The position numbers and the translations under genes were made by a program. 5,716 nucleotides of DNA, from assembly GCA_030612225.1 (NCBI GenBank), contig JAUWOH010000219.1, positions 1-5,716 of the forward strand, written 5' to 3'. The notes under the pieces are model-generated. The model did no database searches and had not been told where the DNA came from. It saw nothing but the letters and a program-made list of their open reading frames with translations. Positions 5,609 through 5,716 of the stretch are shown in pieces. Each line of letters starts with the position of its first letter. Position 1 is the first letter of the stretch. The stretch is from Desulfobacteraceae bacterium. GTDB taxonomy: Bacteria; Desulfobacterota; Desulfobacteria; Desulfobacterales; JAUWMJ01.

Positions 5609-5637
5609 ATGATAAAGAGAATCCGGTAAGTTGTCAA
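5609..5637 (-). promoter_or_regulatory. Sigma70-type promoter upstream of the radical SAM gene
   Basis: On the minus strand, a perfect -35 TTGACA (5637-5632), a 17-bp spacer and the -10 box TATCAT (5614-5609, five of six bases of TATAAT). The start is expected near 5602, giving a leader of about 140 bases to the ATG at 5460. No other minus-strand gene is visible between it and the window end. Confidence 0.7.
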
Positions 5638-5693
5638 AGCTCTTTTATTTTAATCTTTCTTCAGTTATAATAAAGGTAACTACTAACGTAGTC

Positions 5694-5716
5694 AGGCTGA
5701 AGCTGTTTAGGCTGAA
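5694..5716. repeat. Short direct repeat at the window edge
   Basis: AGGCTGAA occurs at 5694-5701 and 5709-5716 with a 15-bp period, and the window ends inside the tract. Just before it is a small hairpin, ACTAC-TAAC-GTAGT (5679-5692). It may be the start of a longer repeat tract outside the window. Confidence 0.4.

Noticed and set aside
5666..5671. TATAAT on the plus strand as a divergent promoter
   Set aside because: No suitably spaced -35 box, and no plus-strand gene begins in the remaining 45 bases; AT-rich chance match is likely.

Overview
The window looks like chromosomal DNA from an anaerobic Desulfobacterota-type bacterium, probably close to the Desulfobacteraceae. This rests on the protein families (a DUF6125-like protein, an anaerobe-style B12/radical-SAM protein, acyl-CoA catabolic enzymes) and on intergenic regions full of palindromic repeats. 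It is an inference; there is no rRNA or other direct taxonomic marker. All five recognisable genes lie on the minus strand, so transcription runs from high to low coordinates.

Layout in the direction of transcription. (1) 5716-5461 is an AT-rich leader with a good sigma70-type promoter (5609-5637) and a short direct repeat. (2) 5460-3769 encodes a 563-residue protein: cobalamin-binding-like domain, radical SAM core, TPR-like C-terminus. (3) 3768-3578 holds a second strong promoter (3629-3656), with an 18-bp TetR-type palindrome (3602-3619) just downstream of the expected transcription start. (4) 3577-2795 encodes an enoyl-CoA hydratase with both catalytic glutamates, resembling the 3-methylglutaconyl-CoA hydratase (AUH/LiuC) branch. 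(5) 2794-2395 is a 400-bp gap mostly filled by a 284-bp repeat-like element with 9-bp terminal inverted repeats and internal hairpins. (6) 2394-1222 encodes an HMG-CoA-lyase-like TIM-barrel protein whose usual catalytic cysteine is replaced by Gln. (7) 1221-1031 carries an array of seven mini-hairpins with three-base loops. (8) 1030-290 encodes a cysteine-rich DUF6125-like protein. (9) 290-182 is a 109-bp near-perfect palindrome. (10) 118-1 is the 5' end of coaE (dephospho-CoA kinase), cut by the window edge.

The hydratase and the HMG-CoA-lyase-like protein are adjacent, co-oriented and probably served by one repressor-controlled promoter. In leucine/isovalerate breakdown such enzymes act consecutively, hydrating 3-methylglutaconyl-CoA to HMG-CoA and then cleaving it to acetyl-CoA and acetoacetate. 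The altered active site of the lyase-like protein makes the true substrate uncertain. CoaE acts in CoA biosynthesis, but its nearness to acyl-CoA enzymes may be coincidence.

No mobile-element transposase, CRISPR array, tRNA or rRNA was found. The most unusual content is intergenic: three different palindromic repeat structures occupy the three gaps between the hydratase gene and coaE.
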